Notes: generated by a model not told the origin, from the letters alone. A stretch of 64,000 bases of DNA from Diadema setosum (GCF_964275005.1 NC_092688.1:22573903-22637902); one strand, 5' to 3'; positions 12,432 through 25,513 are shown, counted from the first letter of the stretch. Translations and numbers: made by a program.

Positions 12432-15400
12432 GGCACGTAATCGTGGTAATGATAGTTCGTGCACGGGCGTTATAACGGTAAGTGTTATAAATTTTGAGGT
12501 TTAAATAGTGTGTAATGATAAACAGTGGTACAAAAAATCTAAAATTTTAATAGACTCGTTCTATGATTACTTTTTTTTTCATAAACAACTCACATTATTA
12601 GATTTATGGTCTGAGAGATACGTAAACACAAGATATTCAATGACGATATTTCACTGAAACACACCATTACGTTGACCTTTTGTTGACTTTACCTATATGA
12701 TAGCTAGGCACTTGATTTATGGTTTGGATCTGAAAGAGTCCAATACGTGTTCACTCATTAGGCTTATACAATCTACATTATTGAAACTCAGAATGAGCTT
12801 TATAATTATGTTTCCACGGTCTTATAATGATTTGTTTGGCATTCAGTTTGTGCATTTCCTTTACTATCGCCGTACACCGATCGTGTGCATCGAAGGGTTA
12901 CAATCGACACAATATTGACACATAGTGCTACACGTGAATTTGCCAGTGGTTTCTCACCATACATCCTCTCAAAGTCTACCATCTCCACGGGACGGCAAGG
13001 AAACTCCTCCTCCGTATCGTGACCATGCCCATGTCCCTGGTTGTCATGGTGACCGTGTCCATGATCATCATGACCTGCTGAGCCTCCTTCCGCATCTGTA
13101 ATGACAAAGGGCAGACGAAGGATATCATATTCATTGCACTAGAAGATGTTATCTTCGTAATATACAGTGCTCTCTCAAATTCATCACAGAATTCGAGATT
13201 TGGTTTTCTCATGTGAAAAAAAAAGAAGAAAACGCACGTTTTGAAAACCACATGTGAATTGAGGAAATTGTGTATGCCTTCATGGGCACCTGAAAATCAG
13301 CACATGACGGTAGCAAATAATCCTTCAAAATGCGATGATATAAATGTATATAATGTGCAGGCAGCCATTCATATAATACATTTTTGAAGCAAATGGTTGA
13401 TGGCATTAATGACATATAAACTGCTGACACGTTACAAATTACGTGTATCTATTTAAAGTGAACTTTTCTGAATGACGAATATGATTTGTACGATACTCTT
13501 GGCTGTATAAAGGTTTTCCCCCACCTTCTGTCTCTCCAAAGGTGAAAGTTTCTGCCAGAATTCTACCCCCAGGAGATAGAAGAGACAAGAGCACTTCTCC
13601 ATATCTGGAATAACACAGAAACAAACATGGCAGATATCCTTATAAAGACAAACACAACTTTGTAGAGTCTTCCCATATTGGGACAACAAAGACTTTAATC
13701 TACTACAATAGAGACATACAAGTATATTACAACAGTAAATCAATTTCTTAATTTCTTTCCCTATTAGTCTTCCTCTTCTACCGACATTTTGGAACGAAAT
13801 TCCAGCTGCAGGAGCTGTGATAACATTATGCATCTCTCCTCTTTTTGGACCAGAAAATCTAAAATGGAATCATAAAAAAGAGATTGTCCGCTTTTGTTTT
13901 ACTGTTGCATAAGAGCGGAAGTCTCTGGTCATCTCTATGAAGATATTCTTCTATCTTATCATGATAATTTGGAAAACGGGAACGAATTTGTATTCGACAA
14001 AGTAAAGCAATGTTAAAAGCAAAGTATACTGCAGTTGCAGCTAGAACAGCACAATGACTACGTTCATATAGCAAAGGAAAATCCATTGGACAATGTGCTA
14101 TCATTTCGGCATCATCATTTAGCAAGATAGCTGTGTCTTCCAAGGTAAGTGTTTTAAGTTAAATATTTCCAAGGCAGCATGATTGAATGTCGTGTTAAAT
14201 GTATATCACTTGTTTGACGTTATCACCCTTCAACCTGCTTACTATACTGACTACTGAGGGCTACAAGGAGTATTATAGTCAGAAATGACATGACAAGAAA
14301 CCTACCTGACTCTTTCCTGTGGAGGTATGTCAGTCATTGCCCCAGATTCCCACATCCCATCAACCTTTCCTATTAGATTCCTGCACGTAATGATTAGACA
14401 GAAACATGTGAATATTTATACATAATATGTAATACATACACGCAAGTACGAAAATGCACTCTGTAACCACTCCCGCTCGCACTCGCACTCTCTTTTTTTC
14501 TTTTCACGTACTTTTCCTCCTTTTTCTCGTCTTTTTTTTTTTTTTTACTTATTTGCTTAAAGCCTATACATTTTACTTTTCAGGCCCACCATTGAAATCA
14601 ATTAAGCAACTGCTTGCAGTCCCCCGCGTTTGGCAATGCCTATTTCTAAGAGATTAGTGAGCAATGTTATTAATATTATACCTTTAAGGCATACATAATA
14701 TAATGGCCTATTATTTTTGTTGAATTGTAACACTGTATTATTTATGGTACCTTCTATTCAGGTTCCTTATTCCGAAACATACATATTTCCTATACCTAGA
14801 TGTTAGATAATCTGACAATGAAATAGGATATGCTATTCCGAAGGTTTACTAATCTGAAAATGAAATAAGGTTCCTTGATTCGGAAAAAAAAAAGAATATG
14901 CGTACAAGTGAACCTCTGGAATTACGAACCGTATTTCGTTTTTGGATTAATGAACCTTCGCAGTAATGGACCTTTTATTTATTTTTTTTCATTTTAGGAT
15001 GAACGGACCTTTGGACTAACGAGCCTTCGGAATAATGAACATTCGGATTAACAAACTGTAACTGTTTTCAGATATGTATCCAATGTATGTCATGTTATGT
15101 ATGATTATATTTTGTCTTTGAAAGTACAGAGATAAAATTAAGAAAGAAGAAAACAAAGCAAATAAAAATCAAACAAGACAGAAAAAAGAGAGATATGTAT
15201 TAAAAAACATGCATATTTTTATAATGCATATCGATATTCATTATTCAAAGTTTGTATATCTATCATAGCACATCGGTGATATCACAGTGCCACAAACGGT
15301 TCCTGGACAATAAATCATGCTTGAAGAATAAGTCATTAGCGTGGGCTTCATTTAAAAAAGCTGTCTGGGTCAATGTAATACATGAAGTTTTCTATTCTCC

Positions 15401-16766
15401 TGGGATAGCAAAGGTACAAAAACAGTAAAGCGAGAAAATGTAACTGATTTCAAGCGTTTAACATGCATTTTGGTAACAATTAAGAATCTAGTGTAACAGA
15501 GTGAGCCATTGATAAACAGTAGGCTTAACTTTGATGCTTACTTATGAAATGGATATCGTTTCCGATTTCACAAACGTATTTAGAGTGTAGGCCTATAAGG
15601 AACTAGCTGTGCTTCGATATAACACTGAAATTTAGAAATTTAGGCCTCATCTTCTTACACTGCAGAAATTAGCCGTCTTGATTCTTAGTTTAAGTAAACG
15701 CTAGAAAAGTTTTCGTGACTCGGATATCAGGCCTGACGGTACAATTTTCCGTCTAAACGTGATGTTACTTGAAACACTGAAAACTTGGGAAGCACGTTAA
15801 CATACTGACAAGAAATGTACAACTCACGTGTCCAGATCAAAAATGTTGCACTTGTACAGGGTCAGTTTGCCATCGTCACTCTAGAGTCAAAACAGAAGAG
15901 GAATTCACGTCAAAATTCAACAATCTGTTTGCTAGTCAATTCTTCGTAGCGAGAGTTAGGCTTTACATGAACAAGATTTTCCAGCCTCCTCGAAGCTAAT
16001 TTTCGAAGCTATCATTTTTTTTTCTCGTCTACCAGGTTACCTTAGTTTCTCCTAATGTAAACATGACTGTTTTCAGTCTCTCTCTCTCTCTCTCTGTATA
16101 TAATGTATGTAAATATATATATATATATCTTTCTGTTTCCCAACATATCCCATTTAACCATTCTAAATGCTGAGATTGAGAAAACAAAAAAGAAAACTGA
16201 TGACAAAACCCTTCCACAAGAATTACTAACATGAGAAAATGTATAGTTAAACTATAAAATAATTACTTGAAATATGAGGCAAATAACTGGACTAGGAACC
16301 ACTGTAAAGACTCATGGCAAGTATACACATGCACTAATACTACATAATACTCAGGAGTCAATACGTGCGGACAGATATTTAAAGTGAAAGGAAGAAAAAA
16401 AGAAAAGATCTATCTTAAACTTTAGCAGCAAATCACTCGATCAGACTAACAAAACTAGACAACTGACTGTCTAACACACACGTTGGCATCATTAAAGTCA
16501 TTTTTATTTGAATTTCACCTTGTAGCATTTTCCACCAGGAATGGAAGGAACGCTGCTCTCCGTGTATTTGATTCCATGCCTTTCCAGAAACATTGTGAGA
16601 GCCTTGTCTACCAGCTCCACACCAATCACCACGTGACCTTGCTCCAGTAACCTAGAAGTTTCGACAAAACACGCATTTTTGTGAATGGAGGTATATTGGT
16701 GGACATTGCATTGAGTAAATCGAGGACAAAATATACCGGTATCCTCCTGAGAGGTATATCATAGTT

Positions 16767-16827
<61 letters not shown>

Positions 16828-18172
16828 ATATATATTAATTTTCCATAGGAAAAAATACTTGCAGTAATATAGTATATCATTTTCACACCACATATCTTTT
16901 ATTGGTTTACACCCACACCATGCCCCCCAAAAAATCAGAACAGACAGAAAAGTGACAAACAACAACAGCAACAAAACATCAGAATGGCTTTAGGACGTAA
17001 CGATGCTTTTTGTTGAACAACTTAGTCTTTGGAGACCATTCCATTCATTTGAATGGGAATGCAAAGAAAAGAGAGAAACGTTCAGGTCGCGTCATTACTA
17101 TTTGGACAATCTATGCATGGAGCAAAGTTCATCTATTCACGAAATCAGTGAACAACAGCGAGATGACGCAGGTGTAGCACTGTCTGTGGCTTATTAGGGC
17201 ATTTCGTTGGCTAGCAGTAGGCCTATATACACAGTGCATTTGGGGAAAACATGAAAATCAATCTACAAAGTTTGATTTTCGATATGCATATAGAGCGAGA
17301 ATAAAGAAGCGAGAGGGGATGTTTAAAGAGTGAGCTGGCGTATGGGTGTAGCTTGTAGACATACACTCTTTAGCAAAGTTTACATCCCACGGACGGAGCT
17401 GGAAAAGTATGAAGACTTCAAAGAACATTCAATGGATCATGTAGAGAACATGACTGGCGGTCTGAAAGGGACGAATAACTTTTGAGGAATATATATACAC
17501 GATATCATTACCAGTGTAGGTCCCTAGCAGCTCCACACATGGGGACAAAGATGCGAAGATTAGACTTTCCATCAGTCAACTTGCCGATATGTTCCTTTAA
17601 CCATCTGCGGATGAGATTGATTCATATATAGACAAGATTTACGAAAGTTACGTGTTTTCACTGTTTGATTATCGATTGTAATCTTGGGTTTTATTTTATG
17701 ACTCTATCTGAATGATTGTAATAGATTAAGGTATAGTTTATATTACTCTATTAAGACATGACTGACAGCTGACTGAGAAAATGATTATAAATTAATTTTA
17801 AATTATAGTCACAGTGTTATAGTAAATAAGCTGAAGCTTATGATTTCGCGCGAATATCCGAAGAAAATATAATTTTGAAGCTGGATTGCAGACATTGTTC
17901 ATGTCAAATATTTCAAAACATTACCCAGATTTAGCTCAAATCCGAAATACTTTTTCATGTTCACTACCTTTGAAAATGCTTAATGTTGCAAAAAGGTGAC
18001 ATTTAGTTTAAAGAGTCATACCGCAATTTATACGGACTTACTTGCTGACATCTCTGTTTGCGTTCTTACAGTCTCCCTCGTACCACGCATCCTGCCACTG
18101 TTTTTCAACTGCATTGCGCCCTCCTACGATATGTTCTTCGTGATCATGTTCGTGTTCTCCACTCTGCGCCAT
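11599..18172 (-). CDS. TPMT: Thiopurine S-methyltransferase-like protein, 8 coding exons, His-rich insert
   Basis: Exons (minus strand) are 18172-18042, 17604-17512, 16651-16519, 15880-15828, 14380-14306, 13604-13525, 13095-12958 and 11708-11599. All introns are GT-AG and the phases join to 270 codons plus TGA (human TPMT 245 aa). The family transfers methyl from S-adenosylmethionine to thiol substrates in the cytosol. Seen: WQDAW near residue 26 (like human WQEKW); FVPMCGAARDLHW..GHVVIGVE at 63-85, matching the SAM-binding FFPLCGKA..GHSVVGVE; ES-GAMTDI at 147-153, matching RGALVAI; and ERMYGKTCKI near 232-240, matching human ERLFGKICNI. Between the last two lies a histidine-rich stretch (about 197-215) that replaces the usual HPGPPF loop. 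The N-terminus also has a His/Glu cluster (HEHDHEEH). The start is the first ATG of exon 1. Whether the substrate is a thiopurine is unknown. Confidence 0.88.
12391..12424. repeat. (AT)n microsatellite in TPMT-like intron 7
   Basis: A run of AT units in the long last intron. Confidence 0.9.
14745..15065. repeat. Degenerate CCTTCGGAATAA repeat in TPMT-like intron 4
   Basis: Variants of (GAACCTTCGGAATAATGAAC) recur about every 20-30 bp in both orientations, for example AAGGTTCCTTATTCCGAA, GAGCCTTCGGAATAATGAAC and GAACATTCGGATTAAC. This looks like a decayed repeat element; ends could not be set. Confidence 0.5.
16771..16821. repeat. (TA)n microsatellite in TPMT-like intron 2
   Basis: About 25 TA units close to the acceptor side of exon 3. 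Confidence 0.9.
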
Positions 18173-20208
18173 TTTGTCTTTTGACCCAGTCTCTACGAGA
18201 CAGATATGTCATTATCAGAATGTAATATATACAATCGTAAATTCTTTCTTTCGCAGAGGAGACACATGTACATGAGCATGTCGTTGTCGTTGATCAATAA
18301 GGGAAAGGCGAAAAATAAATCGTCGGTAATGACAGCATATAAAGTGAATATAAAGAAGAATATACTAGTAGGTAAATTATATGTAGACATACATGAACCC
18401 CTTTACGTGATGCATTTTGTTAAGTTACACTTCTTTGTTTATAGAGGAACACCACTAGTGATAAAAGCTCTATTGGTCAGAAAATACCTTTCTGATATGT
18501 ATGCTAAACTTTCAGGGGAAAACGATTCAATGAACTCTGTGCATGCATCCTCTAGTGTATAGCGTAGACCCTACACAAATGATAAATTCTTCCATCAATT
18601 TTCAGAGGAGGAAACACGAGTCTATAAATTTTTACTAAAAGTTCAAGGTTTTACTGACTGTCGGAGCGTCTTGCATGGACAAATAAGAATGTCTTTATGC
18701 TACATGAGCCGGGAAAAGTGTATTATTATCATTATTATCATTATTACTATTATCATCATCATTATAGTGTGTACGTGTGTGTGTGGGGGGGGGGGGAGGG
18801 ACAGGGAAGGCTCGTCCGGTTCGGTTAGGTCAGGGATCAATCCTTCCCACATCCCCTTACCCCTTTCCATTTCGACGGGCAGAGCCTTCTAAAGTCAATT
18901 TTGGCTTTAAAATTATTTTTATCGTTTTGTTTTGTTCTAGCGTGTAGCCTAGGTCGGGGGGGGGGGGGGGTGGGTGTAACCTCTTACCCCTCTCCTCATC
19001 CCGACCCCGGTGGTAGCAAGGTACAATCTTTACGCGTGCAATTCCTTTTACCAGGTATTTCTGCTTCCCTGGTATAACCACAGGGGATTTTTTTTTTTTT
19101 TCAAGGGAACCCTATAGCTTCTCCACCTTTGACCTTAATTCGAAGCACTAAGTATTGCTCTTCTGCTGGAGGACACAATGTGACAATCGAGTCGGTTCGC
19201 GCATCAGAATTCAGTATCAAAAACTTATAACCATCATTACTTAGCATGCAGAACATTATTCTAGCACTTTAAGCATCTACCTAGTCTTTGAACTTGGCAA
19301 CGAATCTGCGCATTTCCTGTCATTATTTTTGAACGTACTGAAATATATTATTGTATACAATTATATGTACCAGTGAAATACAATGTAAGTTATCAAGCTT
19401 TAATCTTTTAACTACACTCTCAATTAGAGCGCAGTATATAAATGATTTGATATGTACACACACAGTATTACTCATCGCAATCATCAGAGCTACACGGACA
19501 GTCTAATCATTCACAGTCACACACACAATCTTTGAAAAGACATGGCAACGCAATGCCCATTGACTTTGTATATGCACACTCCGCTCATACCTACCACAGC
19601 CTTCTAGTCAAGTCCACTACACGAGGTTGTGATGGTTGGGTTGTGCTGTGCACGGTACGTTCACTGATCTGTTCGGTGCTATAAATATGGACATCCATCA
19701 CATGAACACACAAAAGCAGATTATAACAAGTGCATAATGAAATCGTGCTTGGGCACACACAGCACACAAATAAGGGACGTATTTCCCGCGCTTGTAAGAG
19801 TGCACACTACAAATATTTACAGTTTCAAGTTCGATCAAGCACGGCTGCGCTTTTACGAATGGTGATCCTGATGACCAATCCGGGTGACCAATATCACAGA
19901 TCATACATGCAAATAATGTTACTGTACACTAGTATACATTCTTCACAATCGCCTCACACATTATTGTTATAATGCATAAGTATGCGGAAGCGGTTTGTTA
20001 AGTTTTTACTGTATAAATGTTGCAAGTAAACGATCAAAATTAATATTTTATGATTCTTAAATGCTCTATGTAGGGAAATTTTGAATGTATCATAAAACTG
20101 ATTGACCTTGCTTATATGCTTGCTACATGAGTGCTATTACGAAACGCATAGTAATGTTTGAATTATAAAATATACCATATGCTAGTACTATTTGTGTCAT
20201 AATTATAT
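18173..20208. other. Upstream region of TPMT-like gene and spacer
   Basis: No coding exon is recognised. It includes a (ATT/ATC)n run near 18722-18765, G runs near 18784-18795 and 18955-18970 with C-rich partners, and an 8-11 bp T run near 19088. The promoter of the TPMT-like gene should lie here, but no TATA-type signal stands out. Confidence 0.4.
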
Positions 20209-20514
20209 CAGGGGCAGATCTATAGCTCTTTGCTAAGGGGGGGGGGGAGGGGTGACCTAAAGACGATGGATCATGACAAGCAAAAAGGAAAGAGAAAAAA
20301 AGTCTTCACATTTTTTGTTGCCACTTCTCTCCTAAATCCACTGACAAGCAAAAAAAACAAACAAAACAAAACAAAACAACAAAAAACATAAGGGAGGTTT
20401 TAACAATTAACCCTAAAACCCAAATGAAAACAAAGAACAACAAAGAAAAGAAAGAACGGGGGGGGGGGGAGGGGGTTATACCTCCTAACCCCCTCCTGTA
20501 GACCTGCCACTGTG
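20209..20514 (+). mobile_element. Dispersed repeat, GACAAGC/CTTCATATTT family, copy 3 (MITE-like)
   Basis: The left end is CAGGGGCAGATCTATAG and the right end, in reverse complement, is CAGTGGCAGGTCTACAG, a good 17-bp terminal inverted repeat. Inside are G runs near each end and the shared core with GACAAGCAAAAAGG and GTCTTCACATTTTTTG. No matching 8-bp flank was found. It is the most complete of the three copies. Confidence 0.6.
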
Positions 20515-20524
20515 TGTATTTTTG

Positions 20525-20526
<2 letters not shown>

Positions 20527-20582
<56 letters not shown>
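20527..20582. repeat. (AT)n microsatellite
   Basis: About 27 AT units. Confidence 0.95.
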
Positions 20583-20586
<4 letters not shown>

Positions 20587-21549
20587 CTTTTGTAATTGTA
20601 CCTCAGATTAACTTTGATTCAAAACTTGTAATCAACGAAGCAGAATTATTGCCCTGCATGGATTTGGGTTCAAAATAACCCTTGGTTTTCAAGTTTGCCT
20701 GTTAGGATTTTCAAGACTTCTCATGTCTGAAATCACTCCTAAAAGTTTTTCAAAACAAAATCACTTGATTGGAAATATTCCATTGTTGTCATCATTCCCT
20801 CACATTTGCTGCATTTTTACTGTTTTACTATTTTCTAGTCCTTGTAGGCCTACTACATGTATTTGTGTTTCGAGATTGTTTTGTGTATATTCCCCTGTTA
20901 TGTTTTATAATATGTACATGCATACATAGGTATGTTTTTTGCACTCTAAGTGATGTGAAATAAATTAAATTGAACTTTGAGTTTCTTCTGTTTTTTGATT
21001 GGCTAGTTATGTTAAAGGTGGTCACGTGGGTAGATCCTTCCTTTAAAACATACTGAAACCAAAATTTGCATTCAAGGTATAGATATGACAACTATAAATA
21101 TTATGATATGATTTATTCAGGTTTTCATCTATGCCAAGGACACAAACCATTGAGTTTGAAAAAAAAAATTGTGGTGTGATGTCTAAGGTATGAATTTGAA
21201 AAAAATAATAATAAAAATACCAATGAACAAATCTGGTGTCAGTCATCAGAAATGTGGTTACCAATAAATCTTTGAATTGCAAGATATATACTTGATATAT
21301 CATGATATATTTTCATATACACACTCACAATAACAATGTCTTCAACAAGACTCTAAGATGAGTGCTCCTGCCCCCTCCCCCCCCCCCTCCCCCCAACATC
21401 CAGCTTCTACTGTGTTTGTAACCATGTCGGTTTGGATACCTTACACAGACAGCATGTCTGAACTTGCTAGTCTATATTGTTTGAGAACACAAATTGGTAC
21501 ATGGAAAGTGAAATGCACCATACTGAAAAAAAAAAAATATATATATATA
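20583..21549. other. Non-coding stretch
   Basis: AT-rich, with a C run near 21375-21395. No gene recognised. Confidence 0.4.
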
Positions 21550-21806
21550 TATATGAAGAGTTTGTTTGCAAAAACCGATAAGTCCATTTTTGAAGAATTT
21601 GAAGTACGGTCGCTGTCATAAAGTACAAAATAATACCTTTAAAGTGATATATTGGTCACTACATATAAAGGTAAATTTTTGAAGTTATGGTCAAAAGAAG
21701 TAAAAATTTTCTTATTATTCTCTTTATTTTTCTTGACCTTTAATCGCAAATATCTCCATTTGGCAAATATGGACTTATCGGTTTTTGCAAACAAACTCTT
21801 CATATA
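21550..21806. mobile_element. MITE with perfect 38-bp terminal inverted repeats
   Basis: 21550-21587 and 21769-21806 are perfect reverse complements; the ends begin TATATGAAGAGTTTGTTTGC. The 257-bp element has no coding capacity. TA at each end is compatible with TA target duplication (mariner-like), but it abuts a TA microsatellite on the left, so the exact boundary is uncertain. Confidence 0.8.
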
Positions 21807-22429
21807 GACTTCAAAACCATAGTATATGTTTTGGAAGATTTACTCCAGAAATATTACATTGTATATGATTCTGTACATGCATGTGAGGTTGTTCCTTGAC
21901 CACTTATTCTGTTTCATCATTCTCTGTTTTTGTAACAGGTATAGATATAAATTACTGGTATACTGGTTGTTGAATATAATATCTGTTCAACCAAGGAGCT
22001 TGAACCTATACTTGGTTCAACAAAACTATTTCATGAAAGGCTGCAAATTTACCCAATACATGTATACTAAAATGGCGCAAGAATTTAGGTTCAGTGAAAC
22101 AATACTTGGTTGTTTATTTCACAAAGCCTAATATACAGCATTATGTACAGCATCTATTAAAAATAGCACATAATAAAATCAGACCGTATGACACATATCA
22201 TCTCAAATGAATATCATACCTTCCATCTTCTCAGACTGCTGAATACTTGTTCATGTTTACAATTTGCATTGCAATGAGGACCATGTTACACATTACACCT
22301 CAAATGTGCTCAGTGCACACAGATGGGACGGTCCTGTTGCATAAAAGTTGAGATCAAACATGTCAGAAAATCAAACCCAAGTGTCCTAATACTCAATTCT
22401 GATTGGCTGATACATGTACCTGACTTGTG
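21807..22429. other. Non-coding stretch
   Basis: Only short frames without recognisable domains. Confidence 0.4.
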
Positions 22430-22520
22430 TTTATTGTTATTGTTCATTTTCCATCTGTGAAGATGGCTGGATAGCCCATATTCAGCTACACTAAGCTGGT
22501 CTTCCATGGGGTCCAGTTGG
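22430..22520 (-). mobile_element. 3'-tail fragment of a retroelement (LINE or SINE), copy 2
   Basis: Minus-strand copy of the segment at 8938-9040. It differs by about one base over the ~65-bp core and is followed by an A-rich AACAATAACAATAAACA tail. Sequence before the core is unrelated to copy 1. Confidence 0.55.
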
Positions 22521-23675
22521 ATGTTTGATTTCTGACTGATGTTTGATTGCATCTTTTTATGCAGCAGGGCCAAGGACTTCTACATGTTACTTCATGGGAG
22601 AAATCACCTGGAACTAATGGGAAACAAGCAGCCAGAAAACACAAAAATCCGATTTTAGCAGGATAATCTGCATGGAACTACATTTACTTTCCCATTCTAG
22701 AGATCTTCATGGGTGTTTCACTCAGTCCCTAGGAATATGCCTGTAGGAAAATTGTCTCCTGGTGCAGTTTCCATTGACACCAACAAGTATCGCAGACACT
22801 CACAACTGCATTTACCATTAAACAAATAAAACTGAGACACAGATCTCCATTTGAGACTTGTCATCAAATCTCCACATGCATCATTATTTCTTGAAATTTC
22901 GGAGACAAACAAGGCAAATCCTTTTTTGGCAATATTTTGCAATGGACTGGTTCATGACACGGACACAAATTATATCGATGTACTTCCAGGTTAGGTTGGT
23001 TGACAAATAGCTGTACATGTATAACATCAAGACAACTGGGGTGTGTCCTAATTGAAGAGCTTTCTCATGAACACAAGGATTCAGCCAAAGGTCAAGAGTG
23101 ACATAAATGCAACAAATTTCCAAGCTGATTTTAATACAATGGACAAAGCTTGCTTTTTACAATATTTTCACCTATATTGACAGGATGAAGTAGGAATGCC
23201 CTTGTAATACATGTTTTTGTATCTTACACTAATAGCACACGATTTGGCAACTGAAGATAAAATCACTAGAAGCTTATGACAGGCAAACAGGAATGGATAG
23301 AGAAAACTTATATCAATCCATAAACATCACAAAGTTTTACAGAACGTTAAAACAAGAAAAAACGCATTTCATGTGCTCAAAGCATTCACCAAGTTGTGAC
23401 GCTGGTCAAAGCAAAAGTATGTTGTTGTTTTCATTTAACTTGCTGAACAGCATGCGTATGATTATTTCTCCAAAAAGACTACATTGTGATTATTGCCTAT
23501 CATACAATTGCATGCAGCATTTTTCTTGCATCTTCTTTTTTGTTTTAAACTGAGTTTTACATCTTGAGTTATGATGATGGAACTACAGAGTGTAGTACAT
23601 GTAGTCATATCTCTGTCCAATTTACTTCTCTGTTGGTTTGACAGCAATGTCATACAAAACACAAGCACAATTCTA
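22521..23675. other. Non-coding stretch
   Basis: Only short frames of 90 aa or less, none with recognisable motifs. Confidence 0.4.
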
Positions 23676-24064
23676 AAGGGTGTGTACAGTTCTGGTCGAG
23701 GTGAGGATTTAGCTTTTAACATTTTGCGAGATATTCAGAAACCACTCTATGAGATGTCAAAGAGCATGCAGTTCTAAGGGGTATCAAAAGTTTATTCGAT
23801 GAAAATCGGTTTTGAAATGGCTGAGATATCCAAAAACAAGGTGAAACAAAGAGATCCTAATAAAGTTGTGGCATGTCGCCTTTTATTATTAGCACTTTTT
23901 GGGATATCTCAGCCATTCGAAAACCAATTTTCATCAAATAAACGTTGAATCCTTCTTAAAATTACATGCTCTTTCATATCTCATAAGAGGCTTTTCATTA
24001 TCTCACTTTAACAGGAATGTTCAAAACATGAATCCCCACCTCAACCAGTACTGTACAGTCCCTT
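23676..24064. mobile_element. Foldback MITE, copy 2
   Basis: Related to 10075-10456 through the shared blocks TTTTGCGAGATA, GATGAAAATCG, GATATCTCAGCCATT and ATGCTCTTTCATAT. The right end in reverse complement starts AAGGGACTGTACAGTACTGG and the left end AAGGGTGTGTACAGTTCTGG. TA flanks both ends. The long arms are diverged from each other, so it is older than a fresh insertion. Confidence 0.75.
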
Positions 24065-25513
24065 TAACTGGAAAGATTGGAAAACCTCTGCTCAGTGAAA
24101 ACCATGAATGTTAGAGGAATTAACTTCTCTGCAGCTTCTATATGAGTTGATATACAGTTGTAATTCTATTTGTTATTTAAATCCAATGGAATATAAACAA
24201 CTGTATCAATAATGGGATAGCCCATAATTTTGTTATCTTATTGCACTATGATAACAAAGATTACATCAAGTAATGATGAGAGAGCAGGTGAAGAGGAATG
24301 ACAGAAAAGAATAGTTTGCGATCTGTAAACATATAAATGGAAATAATTAGGTCATAAGTTCTTTGTCTTACAGGACATTTCAGGTCTAAGCCATTGCAAA
24401 AGGTAAACTCTATAATTATTGCAACTGATTGACAAATTGCCCTACATCAACATAGTGCTTGCTCACATCGATGTACGGCAATTTGTCAATCAGCTGCAAT
24501 GAAAACATATCGACAAAAGAATTTCATGAATTTGAATCCATTATTATTAATCATCATCAACTTCACACATAAAGTTACCACAAGACTGTACATTACAGTG
24601 GTATAAATACCTTTACTATTCAATATCAAGAGACTCATCAAACCAATGTTACATCTGAATGTTTAATGCATTAATTGCATTATTTTCTACTTTGATGTCA
24701 TAACTTTCTGAATAAATAAAATTGTTTAAGTCTCAAACTGAAAATGCAGGGAAAAAATGTAAACCCATATAAATACCAAAGAGAGCACACCAGTCGATAG
24801 ATATACTAGTACAGTGTACACTGTAGTCTTTTGTCCTTCATCCATGCATACAATCACCAACAAGGCTGCATGTCACTCAACTAATTTGACAATAAACATG
24901 AGGCACTGCACTAGTGTCTTCCAGTGTGCATGTGATCTTAAAATCTTAGTAAAAGCAGAAAAAAAAATCATTATCATCCAAATTGCCTTTAGCATCATCA
25001 TCATCACTATCGCAGGACAGTCTGAAGGAGTATCAAATGTGAGGCAGGCCGCTTGCTGCTTTAAAAGCCAGTGCAGAAGCTAACTATGTAACTGCAGACA
25101 TGCCGTACACACGTCACATTTTTGTACCTCACTAGTGTGGCAGTACATGTTTTCTTCAGAGGTTTGAGAAAGTTCCAAGCGAAAGTTTTCTGGCTTGGTA
25201 TTCACGAGTCACTACAAAACACTTTTCTACATCAGCTATAAACATGTATGCTATGGAAGTCTTCATATTTTTCAAAAGTAAAAAAAAAAAAAGTGATGAA
25301 GGAACATTCATAGCATTTCAAGTGTTGAAATAGACTTCTTCACACCCATAAGACATGCATTTCCTGATACTGAACGGCTTGGTCTAGCAGTTTTTAGATC
25401 GACTTCTTCATGTTCTCCCTGCTGGCAAGATATTTCAAATTTATCCTGAAAATGAGACTAAATCTCTCTAGTCCATGAGATCTAGTAAAAGTGGCAAACA
25501 AGCCAATACATGC
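24065..25513. other. Non-coding stretch downstream of AIP
   Basis: No gene recognised apart from the hairpin listed separately at 24419-24499. Confidence 0.4.
24419..24499. repeat. 81-nt imperfect hairpin (30-bp arms, 21-nt loop)
   Basis: 24419-24448 pairs with 24470-24499 with 2 mismatches in 30. The core is GATTGACAAATTGCC against GGCAATTTGTCAATC. The size resembles a microRNA precursor or a very small foldback element. I do not recognise a known microRNA seed. Confidence 0.5.

Noticed and set aside
13859-14143. 94-aa minus-strand frame between TPMT-like exons 5 and 6
   Set aside because: It does not match the methyltransferase family. The flanking exons join in phase without it, so it is intronic.
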